Assembly: GCF_003574475.2 (NCBI RefSeq)
Contig: NZ_QLIS02000001.1
Span: 682,001-746,000, forward strand
Direction of reading: 5' to 3'
Length of the DNA stretch: 64,000 nt
From: Pseudofrancisella aestuarii
GTDB taxonomy: Bacteria; Pseudomonadota; Gammaproteobacteria; Francisellales; Francisellaceae
Shown piece after piece: positions 9,459-20,247 of this stretch; position 1 is the stretch's first letter, and every line of letters begins with the position of its first letter. The notes below the pieces were generated by a model that had not been told where the DNA came from, ran no database searches, and worked only from the letters and a program-made list of their open reading frames with translations. Position numbers and translations under genes: made by a program.

Positions 9459-10355
9459 TTAAAATAAAACTTTGCTCCAACCTAACTTATTTCTCAAAGT
9501 ATCATAATAGTTATATCTTTTAGTATGTAGCACTTTTACTTTCTTCTGAGATTTAGTAATTGTAACTTTTTGTCTAGGTTTTAGTATTATTTCATTTCGC
9601 CCATCTATGCTTAATACAGGAGAAGGATCATTATATCTAGTAACAATTATGTCTACCCTACTCTCAGAAGATATAACTAAAGGTCTGCTATTTAATGAAT
9701 GTGAACAGATAGGAACTATAACGATGCTATTTTGATTTGGATTCAATATAGGTCCACCAGCAGACATAGCATGAGCAGTAGAGCCTGTTGGAGTAGCTAT
9801 AATTAAACCATCTCCTCTTTGGTCAAATGCAAACCATCCATCTATAAAAACTTTTAAGCCAAACATCCTACCACTGCCAGCAGTAATAGCTATTTCATTT
9901 AAGGCTACAGATTTTTCAGGAGATACATTATGTCTATTATCTACAACACTCTTAAGCATAAACATATTAGCACTACTATTTTCACCATTCAAAATAGGTA
10001 TCAACTCTTTATCTATGCTTTCTTCATCAGAGTTTATTGTAGTTAGAAAACCAAGCTTGCCCTTATTTACGCCTATCACAGGAATGTTATTGTATATAGA
10101 CATTTTTCTAGAAGCTTGGAGGAAGTTTCCATCGCCTCCTATGATAATTGCAACATCTTTAGTTAGTGCAATTTCTTCTAAAGTCATCACACTTTCTACT
10201 TTAATACTTAAATCTTCCGCAGATTCTTTTTCAATTGTTACAATAAAACCAAGTTTTGTCAGTTTATGATATAGACTTTCGATCATTTCACTTACTGTCT
10301 TTTTGTAATGTTTTCCAATTATAGCTACTTTCTTAAACGCTAAAGGTTTAGACAT
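9459..10355 (-). CDS. nadK: NAD kinase
   Basis: This enzyme phosphorylates NAD to NADP. The protein contains the signature [11 protein letters not shown] and, further on, NKGKLGFLT and [15 protein letters not shown], all standard for bacterial NadK. I place the start at the ATG at 10355 (298 aa), which begins [12 protein letters not shown] and fits family length. An upstream TTG at 10373 would add six residues without a ribosome site. A TATAAT lies on the minus strand at about 10394-10399 in the divergent spacer, but its -35 partner is poor. Confidence 0.93.
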   Translation of the reverse strand: MSKPLAFKKVAIIGKHYKKTVSEMIESLYHKLTKLGFIVTIEKESAEDLSIKVESVMTLEEIALTKDVAIIIGGDGNFLQASRKMSIYNNIPVIGVNKGKLGFLTTINSDEESIDKELIPILNGENSSANMFMLKSVVDNRHNVSPEKSVALNEIAITAGSGRMFGLKVFIDGWFAFDQRGDGLIIATPTGSTAHAMSAGGPILNPNQNSIVIVPICSHSLNSRPLVISSESRVDIIVTRYNDPSPVLSIDGRNEIILKPRQKVTITKSQKKVKVLHTKRYNYYDTLRNKLGWSKVLF

Positions 10356-10497
10356 TTTTAAACTTGTTATCAAACAATCTTATGTAATCTATGATTATAA
10401 CAGTAAAAATTATATTAATGAATTTAAAGATTAGTGGATTTCCTACAGAATAGAATATAAAGTTACTAATATAAAGAAAATTAAATCTCTTTGTCTT

Positions 10498-11478
10498 ATG
10501 GCAGAAAAGAAATTTTTAACAAGCATTATAATCCCCGTAAAGGAAGAATCTGAAGGTTTAGATATATTATTCTCAAGACTTCTACCAATATTAGATGAAT
10601 TACCAACTAACTATGAATTGGTTTTTGTAAACGATGGTAGTACAGACAATACTTTAGAGCTACTAATAGAAAAACAAAAATCTATACCTCAAATTAAGAT
10701 AATTGATTTATCTAGAAACTTTGGTAAAGAGTCAGCTTTATATGCAGGTTTTGCGAACTGTAATGGTGATGCAGCTATATCTATAGATGCGGACCTACAA
10801 GATCCTCCAGAGTTAATATTAGAAATGGTACATTATTGGCTAGAAGGATATGAAGTTGTAACAGCTGTAAGAGAAAATAGAGATACTGATTCTTTAATGA
10901 AAAAGAGGTCAGCTGGGGTCTTTTATAAATTAATTAACAAAATCAGTGATGATACTAAACTCACTCCAAATGCTGGAGATTATAGATTATTAAATCGTGC
11001 TGCTATTAATGCCTTTCTAGAGTTAAAAGAAAAAGTTAGATTTAATAAAGGACTACTTAGCTGGATAGGTTTTAAAGAAAAAATTATCTATCATGCAAGA
11101 GAAGATCGTGCCGCAGGCAAAACAAAATGGAATTATTGGAAATTATTTAAATTCTCTATAGATGGAATCACTAGCTTTAGTAAAACACCTTTAGAAGTAT
11201 GGTCATACTTAGGGGTTATAATTGCCATATCAGGTTTTTTATATGGCTCATTTATCGTCTTTAAGTCTATACTTTTTGGTGTCAATGTCCCAGGATATCC
11301 CTCTATAATAACTTTCTTATTATTTTTTAGCGGCCTACAAATGATCGGAATTGGTATGCTAGGTCAATATATAGGAAGAATATTTATTGAAACCAAACAA
11401 AGACCTCTATATATAATAAGAAAGATCTATGATGCTAGTGATGAGAAATATAATAATCATCAAAATAATATAGCATAA
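10498..11478 (+). CDS. Polyprenyl-phosphate glycosyltransferase, GtrB/ArnC/FlmF-like
   Basis: The 326 residues comprise an N-terminal GT2 domain (SIIIPVKEES, VNDGSTDNT, DADLQDPPE) and two C-terminal transmembrane helices at about 235-260 and 270-295. This is the layout of enzymes that load a sugar on undecaprenyl phosphate, such as GtrB, ArnC and Dpm1-like synthases. Francisella uses this type (FlmF1/FlmF2) to make undecaprenyl-phosphate sugars for lipid A decoration, so this gene may be one of those. I cannot tell which sugar is used. No partner transferase gene is adjacent; the next gene is gpmI. Confidence 0.82.
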   Translation: MAEKKFLTSIIIPVKEESEGLDILFSRLLPILDELPTNYELVFVNDGSTDNTLELLIEKQKSIPQIKIIDLSRNFGKESALYAGFANCNGDAAISIDADLQDPPELILEMVHYWLEGYEVVTAVRENRDTDSLMKKRSAGVFYKLINKISDDTKLTPNAGDYRLLNRAAINAFLELKEKVRFNKGLLSWIGFKEKIIYHAREDRAAGKTKWNYWKLFKFSIDGITSFSKTPLEVWSYLGVIIAISGFLYGSFIVFKSILFGVNVPGYPSIITFLLFFSGLQMIGIGMLGQYIGRIFIETKQRPLYIIRKIYDASDEKYNNHQNNIA

Positions 11479-11600
11479 AACAAATCTATATTTTACACCT
11501 TAAAAGCTGCAACTTTTTCGATAACAAAGCAGACAAAACTTAAATATAAAGTTATAATTATCGTTAATTCTCTTTTTAATAAAAACTCACTGGAGCTTTT

Positions 11601-13139
11601 ATGAAACAAACAACTCTTTTACTTATTCTAGATGGATGGGGGTATAGTGAAAGCGACTATTTTAATGCTATCAGAAATGCTAACACTCCAAATTGGGACA
11701 GCATATGGGAAACTTATCCCAAAACTTTACTAAATGCTTCTAGTCTAGATGTTGGATTACCAAAGGGACAAATGGGTAACTCTGAGGTTGGGCATGTAAA
11801 TATTGGATCTGGACGAATAGTTTATCAAGAGCTTACCAAAATAGATAAAGCTATTGAGGATGGCTCTTTTGAAAAAAATGAAGCTCTCTGTAAAGCAATG
11901 GATGATGTTGTTAAAAATGGCTCAAACTTACACTTAATGGGTCTACTTTCTCCAGGCGGGGTTCATTCTCACGAAGAGCATATTTTTGCAGCAATAAAGA
12001 TGGCAAAAGATAAAGGTGTTAAAAGAGTATTTTTGCATGCCTTCTTAGATGGTAGAGACATGCCTCCCAAATCAGCAAAAGAATCTATTGAAAAAGCTGA
12101 CAAATTACTTCAAAAATTAGATTTAGGGTATATTGCTACAGTATCTGGCAGGTATTATGCTATGGACAGAGATAATCGTTGGTCTCGTGTTGAAATTGCA
12201 TACGATGCTATAGTAAATGGTAACTCCGAATTTATTTGTGACTCAGCAATCGATGCTTTAGAACAATCATATTTAAGAGATCAAACTGATGAATTTGTAA
12301 TTCCAACCTGCATAATAAAAAATGATGAATTAGTAAATATAACTGATGGTGATAGTGTTATATTTATGAATTTTAGAGCCGACAGAGCAAGAGAAATAAG
12401 TCATGCTTTTGTAGATCCTGAATTCTCTGGTTTTGATAGAGAAAAGCATCTAAACATAAATTTTACTACCCTCACACAATATGATGCGAAATTAAATTGC
12501 TCCGTAGCGTTTCCTCCCGAGCAGCCACAAAACACTCTTGGCGAAATACTTGCTAAAAATCACAAGACTCAATTGAGAATTGCTGAAACTGAAAAATATC
12601 CACATGTGACATTCTTCTTTAATGGTGGTAAAGAAAATGAATTTGAAGGGGAAGATAGAATTTTAATTCCTTCGCCTAAAGTCGCAACATATGATTTACA
12701 ACCTGAAATGTCTGCTCCAGAAGTTACAGATAAATTAGTAGGCGCTATTAATAGTGGCAAATATGACTGTATAGTTTGTAATTATGCAAACTCTGATATG
12801 GTAGGCCATACTGGAAATTATGAGGCAACTATTAAAGCTATCGAATATTTAGATAAATGTATCGGAAGACTTAAAGATACTATATTAGATAATGGTGGAA
12901 ATATGTTTATTACAGCAGATCATGGAAATGCTGATATGATGGTTAATCCAAAAACTCACAAACCTCATACAGCACATACCACTAATCTTGTACCATTTGT
13001 ATATGTAGGTAGTAAAAAAGCTGAAGTAAACTTAGAACATGGAAAGCTTTCAGATATCGCTCCAACAATCTTAACTGTTATGAACTTAGATACCCCTAAG
13101 GAAATGACTGGCACTCCAATTTTTAAATTTTCAAAATAG
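11601..13139 (+). CDS. gpmI: 2,3-bisphosphoglycerate-independent phosphoglycerate mutase
   Basis: This enzyme interconverts 3- and 2-phosphoglycerate in glycolysis and gluconeogenesis, using two Mn ions. At 512 residues it is full length. The N-terminus [11 protein letters not shown] holds the first metal Asp. [12 protein letters not shown] contains the serine that carries the phosphate. [11 protein letters not shown] and [11 protein letters not shown] supply substrate and metal ligands. A GGAG ribosome site precedes the ATG by about 9 bases. serS follows 8 bp downstream, so the two are likely cotranscribed. Confidence 0.96.
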   Translation: MKQTTLLLILDGWGYSESDYFNAIRNANTPNWDSIWETYPKTLLNASSLDVGLPKGQMGNSEVGHVNIGSGRIVYQELTKIDKAIEDGSFEKNEALCKAMDDVVKNGSNLHLMGLLSPGGVHSHEEHIFAAIKMAKDKGVKRVFLHAFLDGRDMPPKSAKESIEKADKLLQKLDLGYIATVSGRYYAMDRDNRWSRVEIAYDAIVNGNSEFICDSAIDALEQSYLRDQTDEFVIPTCIIKNDELVNITDGDSVIFMNFRADRAREISHAFVDPEFSGFDREKHLNINFTTLTQYDAKLNCSVAFPPEQPQNTLGEILAKNHKTQLRIAETEKYPHVTFFFNGGKENEFEGEDRILIPSPKVATYDLQPEMSAPEVTDKLVGAINSGKYDCIVCNYANSDMVGHTGNYEATIKAIEYLDKCIGRLKDTILDNGGNMFITADHGNADMMVNPKTHKPHTAHTTNLVPFVYVGSKKAEVNLEHGKLSDIAPTILTVMNLDTPKEMTGTPIFKFSK

Positions 13140-13147
13140 GTAATTTT

Positions 13148-14428
13148 ATGTTAGATGCAAAATATGTAAAAGATAACCTGCAAGAGGTTGCAGAAAAATT
13201 AGCTACTCGTGGTTATATACTTGATATAAAAAAATTCCAAAAACTCGAAGAGAAAAGAAAAGTCCTTCAAGAAAAAACTCAAGAGCTTCAAGAACAAAGA
13301 AATGCAATTTCTAAGGAAATTGGCAAAAGAAAAGCTAAAGGCAAAGATGCTAGTGATATTTTCAAAAAAGTTGGACAAATTAATGAAGAATTAAAAACTG
13401 TAGAGAAGAAGCTAAAAGAGTTATTAGATTCTATCAATGATTTAATGCTTGAAATGCCTAATTTACCTGCAAATGATGTTGCTATTGGTAAAGATGAAAG
13501 TGAAAATGTTGAAGTTAGAAAATGGGGAACGCCTCGTCAATTTCATTCAGAAGCTCCTGCTAAAGATCATGCTGACTTAGGTGAAGCTCTAGGAATGATT
13601 GATTTTCAGTCTGCTGCAAAAATTACAGGTAGCCGATTTGTTGTTATGAAAAATAAAATAGCTAGATTACATCGTGCGCTAATCCAGTTCATGCTTGATA
13701 CTCATATAGAAAAACATGGATATGAAGAGCTATATGTACCATACATGGTTAATAATGACAGTTTATATGGAACAGGACAGCTTCCTAAATTTGCTGAAGA
13801 TTTATTCAAATTACAAGGTGAATTTGAGTATAGTTTAATTCCTACTGCTGAAGTTCCTGTGACAAACTTAGTACGAGATGAAATCTTAGAAACAAGCTCT
13901 TTACCTTTACATTATACAGCCCACACTCCTTGTTTTAGAAGTGAAGCAGGTTCTTACGGTAGAGATACTAAAGGTATGATAAGACAACATCAATTTGAAA
14001 AGGTTGAGTTAATTCATATTACAACTGCTGAAACTGGAGAGGAATCTTTAGAACTATTAACAAATCATGCTGAAAGAATATTACAAAAACTAGAACTACC
14101 ATACCGTGTAGTTAAATTATGTACTGGAGATATGGGTTTTAGTGCAAAAAAAACCTATGACTTAGAAGTATGGTTACCATCACAAAATACTTATAGAGAA
14201 ATTTCTTCTTGTAGTTGGTGTGGTGATTTCCAAGCGCGTAGAATGAAGGCTAGACATAAAAATAAAGATATGAAAAAACCTGAGCTAGTTCACACACTAA
14301 ATGGTTCCGGACTAGCTGTTGGTAGAACCTTATTAGCTATTATTGAAAACTATCAACAAGAAGATGGTTCAATCATGATACCTCAAGCACTTGTAAAATA
14401 TATGGGAGGAATATCAGTTATAAAATAG
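13148..14428 (+). CDS. serS: Seryl-tRNA synthetase
   Basis: This class II aminoacyl-tRNA synthetase charges tRNA-Ser. Residues about 25-105 form the antiparallel coiled-coil arm that grips the long variable arm of tRNA-Ser. The catalytic domain shows motif 2 in [15 protein letters not shown] and motif 3 in [15 protein letters not shown]. The TAEVPVTNL serine-binding block is present. At 426 residues it is normal for the family. It follows gpmI closely, with the DUF2254 gene 14 bp beyond. Confidence 0.97.
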   Translation: MLDAKYVKDNLQEVAEKLATRGYILDIKKFQKLEEKRKVLQEKTQELQEQRNAISKEIGKRKAKGKDASDIFKKVGQINEELKTVEKKLKELLDSINDLMLEMPNLPANDVAIGKDESENVEVRKWGTPRQFHSEAPAKDHADLGEALGMIDFQSAAKITGSRFVVMKNKIARLHRALIQFMLDTHIEKHGYEELYVPYMVNNDSLYGTGQLPKFAEDLFKLQGEFEYSLIPTAEVPVTNLVRDEILETSSLPLHYTAHTPCFRSEAGSYGRDTKGMIRQHQFEKVELIHITTAETGEESLELLTNHAERILQKLELPYRVVKLCTGDMGFSAKKTYDLEVWLPSQNTYREISSCSWCGDFQARRMKARHKNKDMKKPELVHTLNGSGLAVGRTLLAIIENYQQEDGSIMIPQALVKYMGGISVIK

Positions 14429-14442
14429 ACTGATACTTTAAA

Positions 14443-15720
14443 ATGTTTAAATTAATAATATATTTGAAGCAATTCTTATATAGACTAAAAGCAAAACTAT
14501 GGTTTAAACCTACAGCATATTGTTTACTTGCTATATTAGGAGTTTCTATATGCTACTTTCTTCAAGAGTTTAAGATATTTAATTTATATCCTAAAAGAGT
14601 CACAGCAGAAACAGTTACTACCCTTCTTTCAATAATAAATACTAGCATGTTAGTTGTAGTAACTTTTGCTGTTGGCTCTATGATTTCTGCTTATACTTCT
14701 GCAAGCAAATCTGGTACACCACGAGTTCTAACCTTACTACTTCAAGACAATATTTCAAAAAAAGCGACTTCTAGCTTTATTGGAGCTTTTATTTTTGGGA
14801 TAGTTGCAACAATAGGTGTTAAGTCAAATTCCTTCAACCATTCAGGTATCTTCTTGATTTTTGTTTTAACTATTGGTGTTATTGGTTGGGTAATTTTCAC
14901 CTTTATCTTATGGATTGATAGCATTGCTAGACTTGGACAAATTAAAATATTACCAATAATAACTGAAAAGCAAGCCAAATCAACAATCGAGAATTATATT
15001 AAAAATCCTTACAAAAGTTGTCATATATTAGTTAAAGACAAAATACCTGAAAATGCTATACCTATATATTCTAAAACTTATGGATTTTTAACTGATATAG
15101 ATTTTGCTGCTTTGAATAAGCTTTGTGAAGATAAGGATACTAATATATATATAGTAAAGAGCATAGGATCTCACTTAACTGTATTAGATAAAATTGCTTA
15201 TGTAGAAACCACAAAAAATCTTAAAGGTAATGATTTAGATGAACTCTTGAATAGATTCATTCTATCTGATGAAAGAATTTTTTCTAATGACCCTATATTT
15301 TGCCTTGAACTTCTAGATGAAATAGCTGGTAAAGCTTTGTCTCCTGGAATTAATGACCCAAGAACAGCTATTTATGTAATAGATTCTTCTACTAGATTAA
15401 TTGATTACTTACTAAAAAATAATAAAGAAAATAGTGAGATAATCTATAACAAAATCTTTATGACTGAAATCCCATTAGAAAAATTCATCAAAAGCAGTTT
15501 TGAATTTATTAGAATTTATGGAAGCAATAATCTTCTAGTTAGTAAGAAATTACAAGCAAGCCTTCTACACATATATCAACAAGCCTCACTAGAGTCAGAT
15601 AAAAAAATTATTCTAGAATATACAGATAATTGCTATAGCCAGGCCTTAAATGAACTTAAACAAGGTTTTGAACAATTAGAGTTTAAGAATTATAGAAATT
15701 CCATTACACCAACCAAATAA
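14443..15720 (+). CDS. DUF2254 family membrane protein
   Basis: The N-terminal 170 residues hold about four transmembrane helices. They contain the family pattern of a Ser/Thr-rich stretch followed by GTPRVLTLLLQD. The remaining 250 residues are soluble, with DEIAGKALSPGINDPRTA, a block typical of DUF2254 proteins. The molecular function of the family is not established. It follows serS on the same strand and may be read from the gpmI-serS transcript. No signal peptide or catalytic motif is evident. Confidence 0.75.
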   Translation: MFKLIIYLKQFLYRLKAKLWFKPTAYCLLAILGVSICYFLQEFKIFNLYPKRVTAETVTTLLSIINTSMLVVVTFAVGSMISAYTSASKSGTPRVLTLLLQDNISKKATSSFIGAFIFGIVATIGVKSNSFNHSGIFLIFVLTIGVIGWVIFTFILWIDSIARLGQIKILPIITEKQAKSTIENYIKNPYKSCHILVKDKIPENAIPIYSKTYGFLTDIDFAALNKLCEDKDTNIYIVKSIGSHLTVLDKIAYVETTKNLKGNDLDELLNRFILSDERIFSNDPIFCLELLDEIAGKALSPGINDPRTAIYVIDSSTRLIDYLLKNNKENSEIIYNKIFMTEIPLEKFIKSSFEFIRIYGSNNLLVSKKLQASLLHIYQQASLESDKKIILEYTDNCYSQALNELKQGFEQLEFKNYRNSITPTK

Positions 15721-15783
15721 CTATTTTTATTTCCTTTTGCTCGAACACTGTTAAAATACTTCTGAGAGATGAGGAGATTTAAT

Positions 15784-18315
15784 ATGTCGTTTTATTCAAT
15801 TAGAAATGAACTTCTAGAACATTACAAATCAGAAGTTGAACTTAAATATAAAATGCTGAATGGACTTTTTTTAGGATTACCTCTTGATAAAGAACATTAT
15901 GCAAATTCAAAACTAGAAGCTTTTTCAAATTTTTGTAAAACTGAATTAGCAAATGGTAAAAACTCAATAGAGATTGTTGAAAATTCATTTTCAGAATTAT
16001 CTGAAGAGGAAAAGCTTAAAATCTTTATCAAATTTATTCGATTTATAGAAAGACAAATAGTTCTAATAGATGCTCTTGAAGAGGCTGCTTATGCAAAAAC
16101 ACATGATTTAAATGGCGAGTACAGCATAACTAGATTAATAAGAGAAGTTGAACAAAACAAAAAACAAAATACCTTTTCAAAAGAGCTAAAAGAATATAAA
16201 GCTCGATTAGTACTTACTGCTCACCCAACACAATTCTATGCAAAACTTGTATTACCTATTATTAATGATCTAAAAAAAGCAATCATCGAGAATGATATAA
16301 ACAAAGTACGTGATATCTTCTTACAAATGGGAAAAACCAAGTTTAGTAATAAAACTAAACCTTCTCCAGAAAATGAAGCTAAATCTATAATTTGGTATTT
16401 AAAATATGTTTTTTACAATACTATACCCAAAGTCCAGCACAAATTAACAGATGATTATACAAACATTGAAATAGGTTTTTGGCCAGGTGGAGATAGAGAT
16501 GGAAACCCTTTCGTTACAGCTTCAATAACTAAGAATGTTTCATCTCATTTAAGAAAAAGTATTTTTAATTGTTACAATAAAGATTTAAAAAAATTAATTA
16601 AAAAGCTTACTTTTGATAAAGTTCATGAAGATCTTGTAAAAATCAGAAAGCGATTAAAAACTGATAAATATAAAACAGTTGAGCAATTTATAAATGCTTT
16701 GAATAAAATTAAAGAAACTATAGAAACTCAATACGACTCATTATTTATTAGTAAGCTTAACAACCTTATTTTAAAAGCTAAAATATTTGGTTTTCATTTT
16801 GCAAAATTAGATATTCGTCAAAATGCTAAAATACATCACGAATTTTTCACTGAAATATTTAGAAAAAATTATAAGTTAGACTATAGTAAATTAACTAATG
16901 ATGAGAAGATTGAAGCTTTAATAAAATTATGTAAAGAAAAAACTCTTAATGAATTAAAAATAAGCAGTAGTTTAGCTAAAGAACTAATTGCAACTATTGA
17001 GGCTATCCAATCAATACAAGAGCAAAATAGCTATCAAGCTATTGAAAGATATATTATAAGTAATGCCGACTCTACTATTAGTATCTTAGAAGTACTAGCT
17101 TTATTTAAATTATTCAATAAAGGCACCAAAAACAAAAAAATAAGAATTGAGGTTGTTCCTTTATTTGAAACAATGGATGATCTAGAAAACTCAACTACTA
17201 TTATTGATGAGCTGCTTAAAATAAAACTTTATAGAGATAATTTATCTGTTTGGAAAAACACTCAAACTATTATGTTAGGATTTTCTGATGGAACTAAAGA
17301 TGGTGGCTATTTTATGGCTAATTGGTCTATACTTGAAGCTAAAAAATCGCTTAGCGAATATTTTAAATCCAAAGGAATAAAACCTATCTTCTTTGATGGC
17401 AGAGGCGGCCCCCCTTCTCGTGGTGGTGGAGATATGTTCTTGTTTTATAAAGGTTTATCAAATGTAGTTTCAAACCATGATGTACAAGTAACGATTCAGG
17501 GGCAAAGCATATCCTCTAAGTTTGGGAACTCAGATACAGCACAATATAACTTAGAACAAATATTAACTTCTGGGTTATACGGTAAACTTAATTTACATAA
17601 TGCTCAAAAGTTAAACGCTACAGAAAATAAGCTTATAACTGATATAGGTAAACTTTCATTTGATGCTTACTCAAAACTAAAAAACCATCAAAAATTTATG
17701 GGTTACTTAACAGAAATAACCCCTTTAAAATATATTAGTGATATGAATATTGGTTCACGCCCTGCCAAAAGAAATTCTGGGCAAGATATAAAATTTGATG
17801 ATTTACGAGCAATTCCTTATGGTACATCTTGGATGCAGATGAAGCAAAATATTCTTGCCTTCTATGGATTAGGAACTGCTATTGATACGTTAGCGAAAGA
17901 AGATCAAACAAACCTAGATATTCTAAAAAGAATATATAATCGTTCATTAATTATTAAAGGTATTTTTGATAATGCTCTGCAAAGCATTGGTCAAACCAAT
18001 TTTGATTTAACTAAACATATAAGCAAAGATAATGAATATAGCGACTTTTGGAAAGAGCTGCATAATGAATACACTTTAGCCAAAAAATATTTATTTTCTA
18101 TTACAAATAAAGATGAATCTTTTTTACATCCAAATCCTGTAAAAGAAAAGTCTATTCAAATGAGGGATGATATAACCTTACCTCTTGGAATTTTGCAACA
18201 ATATGCCCTTAACTGCTTAAGAAACGATCCAAACCACCGTTTTGCAGAACTACTAAAGACTATAATAAAGAAATCTCTAGCCGCAAATATTAATGCAAAT
18301 CAAAACTCTATATAA
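15784..18315 (+). CDS. ppc: Phosphoenolpyruvate carboxylase, divergent short form
   Basis: PEP carboxylase adds bicarbonate to PEP to give oxaloacetate and so refills the TCA cycle. I place the start at ATG 15784 because AGGAGA stands 6-7 bases before it; the ATG at 15769 would overlap that site. The 843-residue protein keeps the catalytic LTAHPTQ (His147), GFWPGGDRDGNP, LGFSDGTKDGGY and FDGRGGPPSRGGGD. It is shorter than the 880-960 residues of most enzymes. The C-terminus ends in a polar Asn-rich tail instead of the usual RNTG. The LGFSDGTKDGGY form resembles, to my knowledge, the Bacteroidetes-like branch. Confidence 0.92.
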   Translation: MSFYSIRNELLEHYKSEVELKYKMLNGLFLGLPLDKEHYANSKLEAFSNFCKTELANGKNSIEIVENSFSELSEEEKLKIFIKFIRFIERQIVLIDALEEAAYAKTHDLNGEYSITRLIREVEQNKKQNTFSKELKEYKARLVLTAHPTQFYAKLVLPIINDLKKAIIENDINKVRDIFLQMGKTKFSNKTKPSPENEAKSIIWYLKYVFYNTIPKVQHKLTDDYTNIEIGFWPGGDRDGNPFVTASITKNVSSHLRKSIFNCYNKDLKKLIKKLTFDKVHEDLVKIRKRLKTDKYKTVEQFINALNKIKETIETQYDSLFISKLNNLILKAKIFGFHFAKLDIRQNAKIHHEFFTEIFRKNYKLDYSKLTNDEKIEALIKLCKEKTLNELKISSSLAKELIATIEAIQSIQEQNSYQAIERYIISNADSTISILEVLALFKLFNKGTKNKKIRIEVVPLFETMDDLENSTTIIDELLKIKLYRDNLSVWKNTQTIMLGFSDGTKDGGYFMANWSILEAKKSLSEYFKSKGIKPIFFDGRGGPPSRGGGDMFLFYKGLSNVVSNHDVQVTIQGQSISSKFGNSDTAQYNLEQILTSGLYGKLNLHNAQKLNATENKLITDIGKLSFDAYSKLKNHQKFMGYLTEITPLKYISDMNIGSRPAKRNSGQDIKFDDLRAIPYGTSWMQMKQNILAFYGLGTAIDTLAKEDQTNLDILKRIYNRSLIIKGIFDNALQSIGQTNFDLTKHISKDNEYSDFWKELHNEYTLAKKYLFSITNKDESFLHPNPVKEKSIQMRDDITLPLGILQQYALNCLRNDPNHRFAELLKTIIKKSLAANINANQNSI

Positions 18316-18383
18316 GCTTTTTATTCTTATATTCGTGTAATGTTGATAAAATTATTAAAACTCTAAAATTAAAAAGAAAAATC

Positions 18384-19655
18384 TTGATCAAACGTATACT
18401 AAATAATCATATACTTTCAAAATCTTTACTCACCATGTTTGTTCAGGCCTTAGGGCAAGGCTGTGCATTTATTACAGCTATACTTTTAGCTAGAAGTATC
18501 TCTATGACAGATTATGGATACTATATATTTGGTATTACTCTTGCAACTATATTAGCAGTAATTGCAACTATGGGGGCTGGTGGTATTTTAGCACGAACTT
18601 GGGGAAGATCTGATAAACAAGGCTTTGAAAGAGATCAGGAAACTTTTGAGACACATAACTGGTATTTTAAAAGAGGTTTTACAATAATAATCATCACTAT
18701 GGCTCTTGCTATCCTATATGGTTATTTTGAAGATAACTTTAATTATATTGAACTCTATGCTTTAGCCTTTGCTATACCTTTCTTTATGGCAAATATTTTA
18801 CAGTCCTTTTTTGTAGCTAAAAGATTGGTAGTTTTTGCCAACCTTATTCAATTAGGATTACGAATCTTAATGTTAATATCAATCTCAGCTTTCTTAGCTC
18901 TAAGTCTTCAAAATGTAACCTCCTTAGTTGCTTCGATGTTTATACTAATGTTTTTTTATATATTCATTATATGGTCAAAGCAAATAGTGAAGTTTAACTT
19001 TAAGAGCCTAAAGCCAATAGGAAGTAATATGTCTTTTGCCTTAATGCAATGGGGACTATTATTGCTTTCTCAAGTAGATATATTAATATTAAAAGGTATA
19101 TCCTCTGCTCAGGATATAGCGATATTTGGTGTCGCATTACAACTAAGTGCTCTAGTAGCTTTTGTTTTAAATGCAGTCAACTCAAACGTACTCTCACATA
19201 TAGCTGACGATTATAAAAACTGTCCTAGAGAAGAGTTTCAAAAGAGAGTTACATCATATACTAAGATTATATTTTTCTTATCACTCATAGCTATAATTGG
19301 GTTACTAATTTTTGGCTACCCAATAACTTTATTGTATGGAAGCAAATATATTCCATCATATTATGTTTTCTGTATATTAATGATAGGCCAATTAATAAAT
19401 ATTTTATCTGGATGTGTTGCTACTATTTTAAATATGGCTGGTTTTGAGAAAAATACTTGCGTGGCTTTTTATATCGCTCTAACTATAAATGTAATTTTAG
19501 GTATAATCCTGACAAATTTTTATGGAATATACGGCTTAGCAATAGCATCTTCAATTTCTATGGCATATTGGAATATGCATTTATTGATTGAGGTAATGTT
19601 AAAGATTAAAGTAAACCCCACTATTATAAAGGGGCTAAATAGATTTATAAAATAA
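18384..19655 (+). CDS. Polysaccharide flippase-like membrane protein (MOP superfamily)
   Basis: The 423-residue protein has about twelve hydrophobic helices arranged as in Wzx/RfbX flippases. An N-terminal helix reads FVQALGQGCAFITAILLARS, followed by the MTDYGYYIFGIT loop common in this family. Such proteins move undecaprenyl-linked oligosaccharides across the inner membrane. The start appears to be TTG at 18384; the next ATG would cut into the first helix. It stands apart from the rml region and has no glycosyltransferase beside it. It converges with the 11-mer repeat gene, leaving 2 bp between stops. Confidence 0.75.
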   Translation: MIKRILNNHILSKSLLTMFVQALGQGCAFITAILLARSISMTDYGYYIFGITLATILAVIATMGAGGILARTWGRSDKQGFERDQETFETHNWYFKRGFTIIIITMALAILYGYFEDNFNYIELYALAFAIPFFMANILQSFFVAKRLVVFANLIQLGLRILMLISISAFLALSLQNVTSLVASMFILMFFYIFIIWSKQIVKFNFKSLKPIGSNMSFALMQWGLLLLSQVDILILKGISSAQDIAIFGVALQLSALVAFVLNAVNSNVLSHIADDYKNCPREEFQKRVTSYTKIIFFLSLIAIIGLLIFGYPITLLYGSKYIPSYYVFCILMIGQLINILSGCVATILNMAGFEKNTCVAFYIALTINVILGIILTNFYGIYGLAIASSISMAYWNMHLLIEVMLKIKVNPTIIKGLNRFIK

Positions 19656-19657
19656 AA

Positions 19658-20083
19658 TTAAAAACCGCCATTATCTACTGTTTGCTTAGTAGACTGTCCA
19701 GCCTTTTCTAAAGTGTTACCTGCAGCATTTCCTACATCTTGAGTTTTATTTTCTGCAGCATTCCCTACATCTGTTGCTGTATCTTTAGTAGCATCCCATG
19801 CATCTGTAGTTGTATCTTTTGTAGCATCCCATGCATTTGAACTTGTATCTTTAGTAGCATCCCACGCATCTGAACCTTTATCTTTAGCAACACCCCAAAC
19901 ATTTGATGCCGAGTTTTTAGTAGCTCCCCATGCATTAGATGCTGTATCTTTAGTAGCTCCCCAAACATTTGATGCAGACTCTTTAGTAGCTCCCCATGTA
20001 TCACTAGCATCTGCATTTACAAACAATGGCAAACTTATAACACAACAAACACCAGCTAATACTAACTTTTTAGTTTTACTCAT
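19658..20083 (-). CDS. Exported 11-residue tandem-repeat protein (LEA-like)
   Basis: The 141-residue protein has a signal peptide ending near Ala24. Residues about 29-127 are nine consecutive 11-residue units of the pattern WxATKDTxSxA; seven are strong and two degenerate. The hendecad period with alternating Ala, Thr, Lys and Asp resembles LEA and apolipoprotein-like repeats, which form amphipathic helices on membranes or in desiccated state. One Trp per unit is unusual for LEA proteins. It diverges from cydD. Function is not known; a periplasmic or surface amphipathic protein is my inference. Confidence 0.7.
   Translation of the reverse strand: MSKTKKLVLAGVCCVISLPLFVNADASDTWGATKESASNVWGATKDTASNAWGATKNSASNVWGVAKDKGSDAWDATKDTSSNAWDATKDTTTDAWDATKDTATDVGNAAENKTQDVGNAAGNTLEKAGQSTKQTVDNGGF
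19703..19999 (-). repeat. 33-bp tandem repeats encoding nine 11-residue units
   Basis: About nine imperfect 33-bp units, each coding for a WGATKDTASNA-type block, make up most of the gene. The central units also differ only slightly at DNA level, so copy number could vary by slippage or recombination. Confidence 0.8.
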
Positions 20084-20169
20084 ACTACATACTCCTATTG
20101 CTTATATGCTATATATTTTATCATATTACTAATAACTGGATTAAGCTTATTTTTATATAATACTATCTT

Positions 20170-20198
20170 TCAACATTTTGTATTTTGAATGCTATAAT
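20170..20198 (+). promoter_or_regulatory. Candidate sigma70 promoter for cydDC
   Basis: A perfect TATAAT at 20193-20198 lies 17 bases after TCAACA (four of six matches to TTGACA) at 20170-20175. It stands about 50 bases before the cydD ATG, in the divergent spacer. No experimental support. Confidence 0.4.
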
Positions 20199-20247
20199 TT
20201 AGCAGTAGTGGAATTAAACCTATATAAGATCAATTTTTGAGAGATAG

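Noticed and set aside
15721-15783. Promoter for ppc (TTGCTC and TAAAAT)
   Set aside because: The spacing is only 9 bases, too short for a sigma70 promoter.
19765-20016. Second repeat-coding frame inside the 11-mer repeat gene
   Set aside because: It is a frame shadow of the 33-bp repeats; only the frame with a signal peptide and regular W-A-T-K pattern makes sense.
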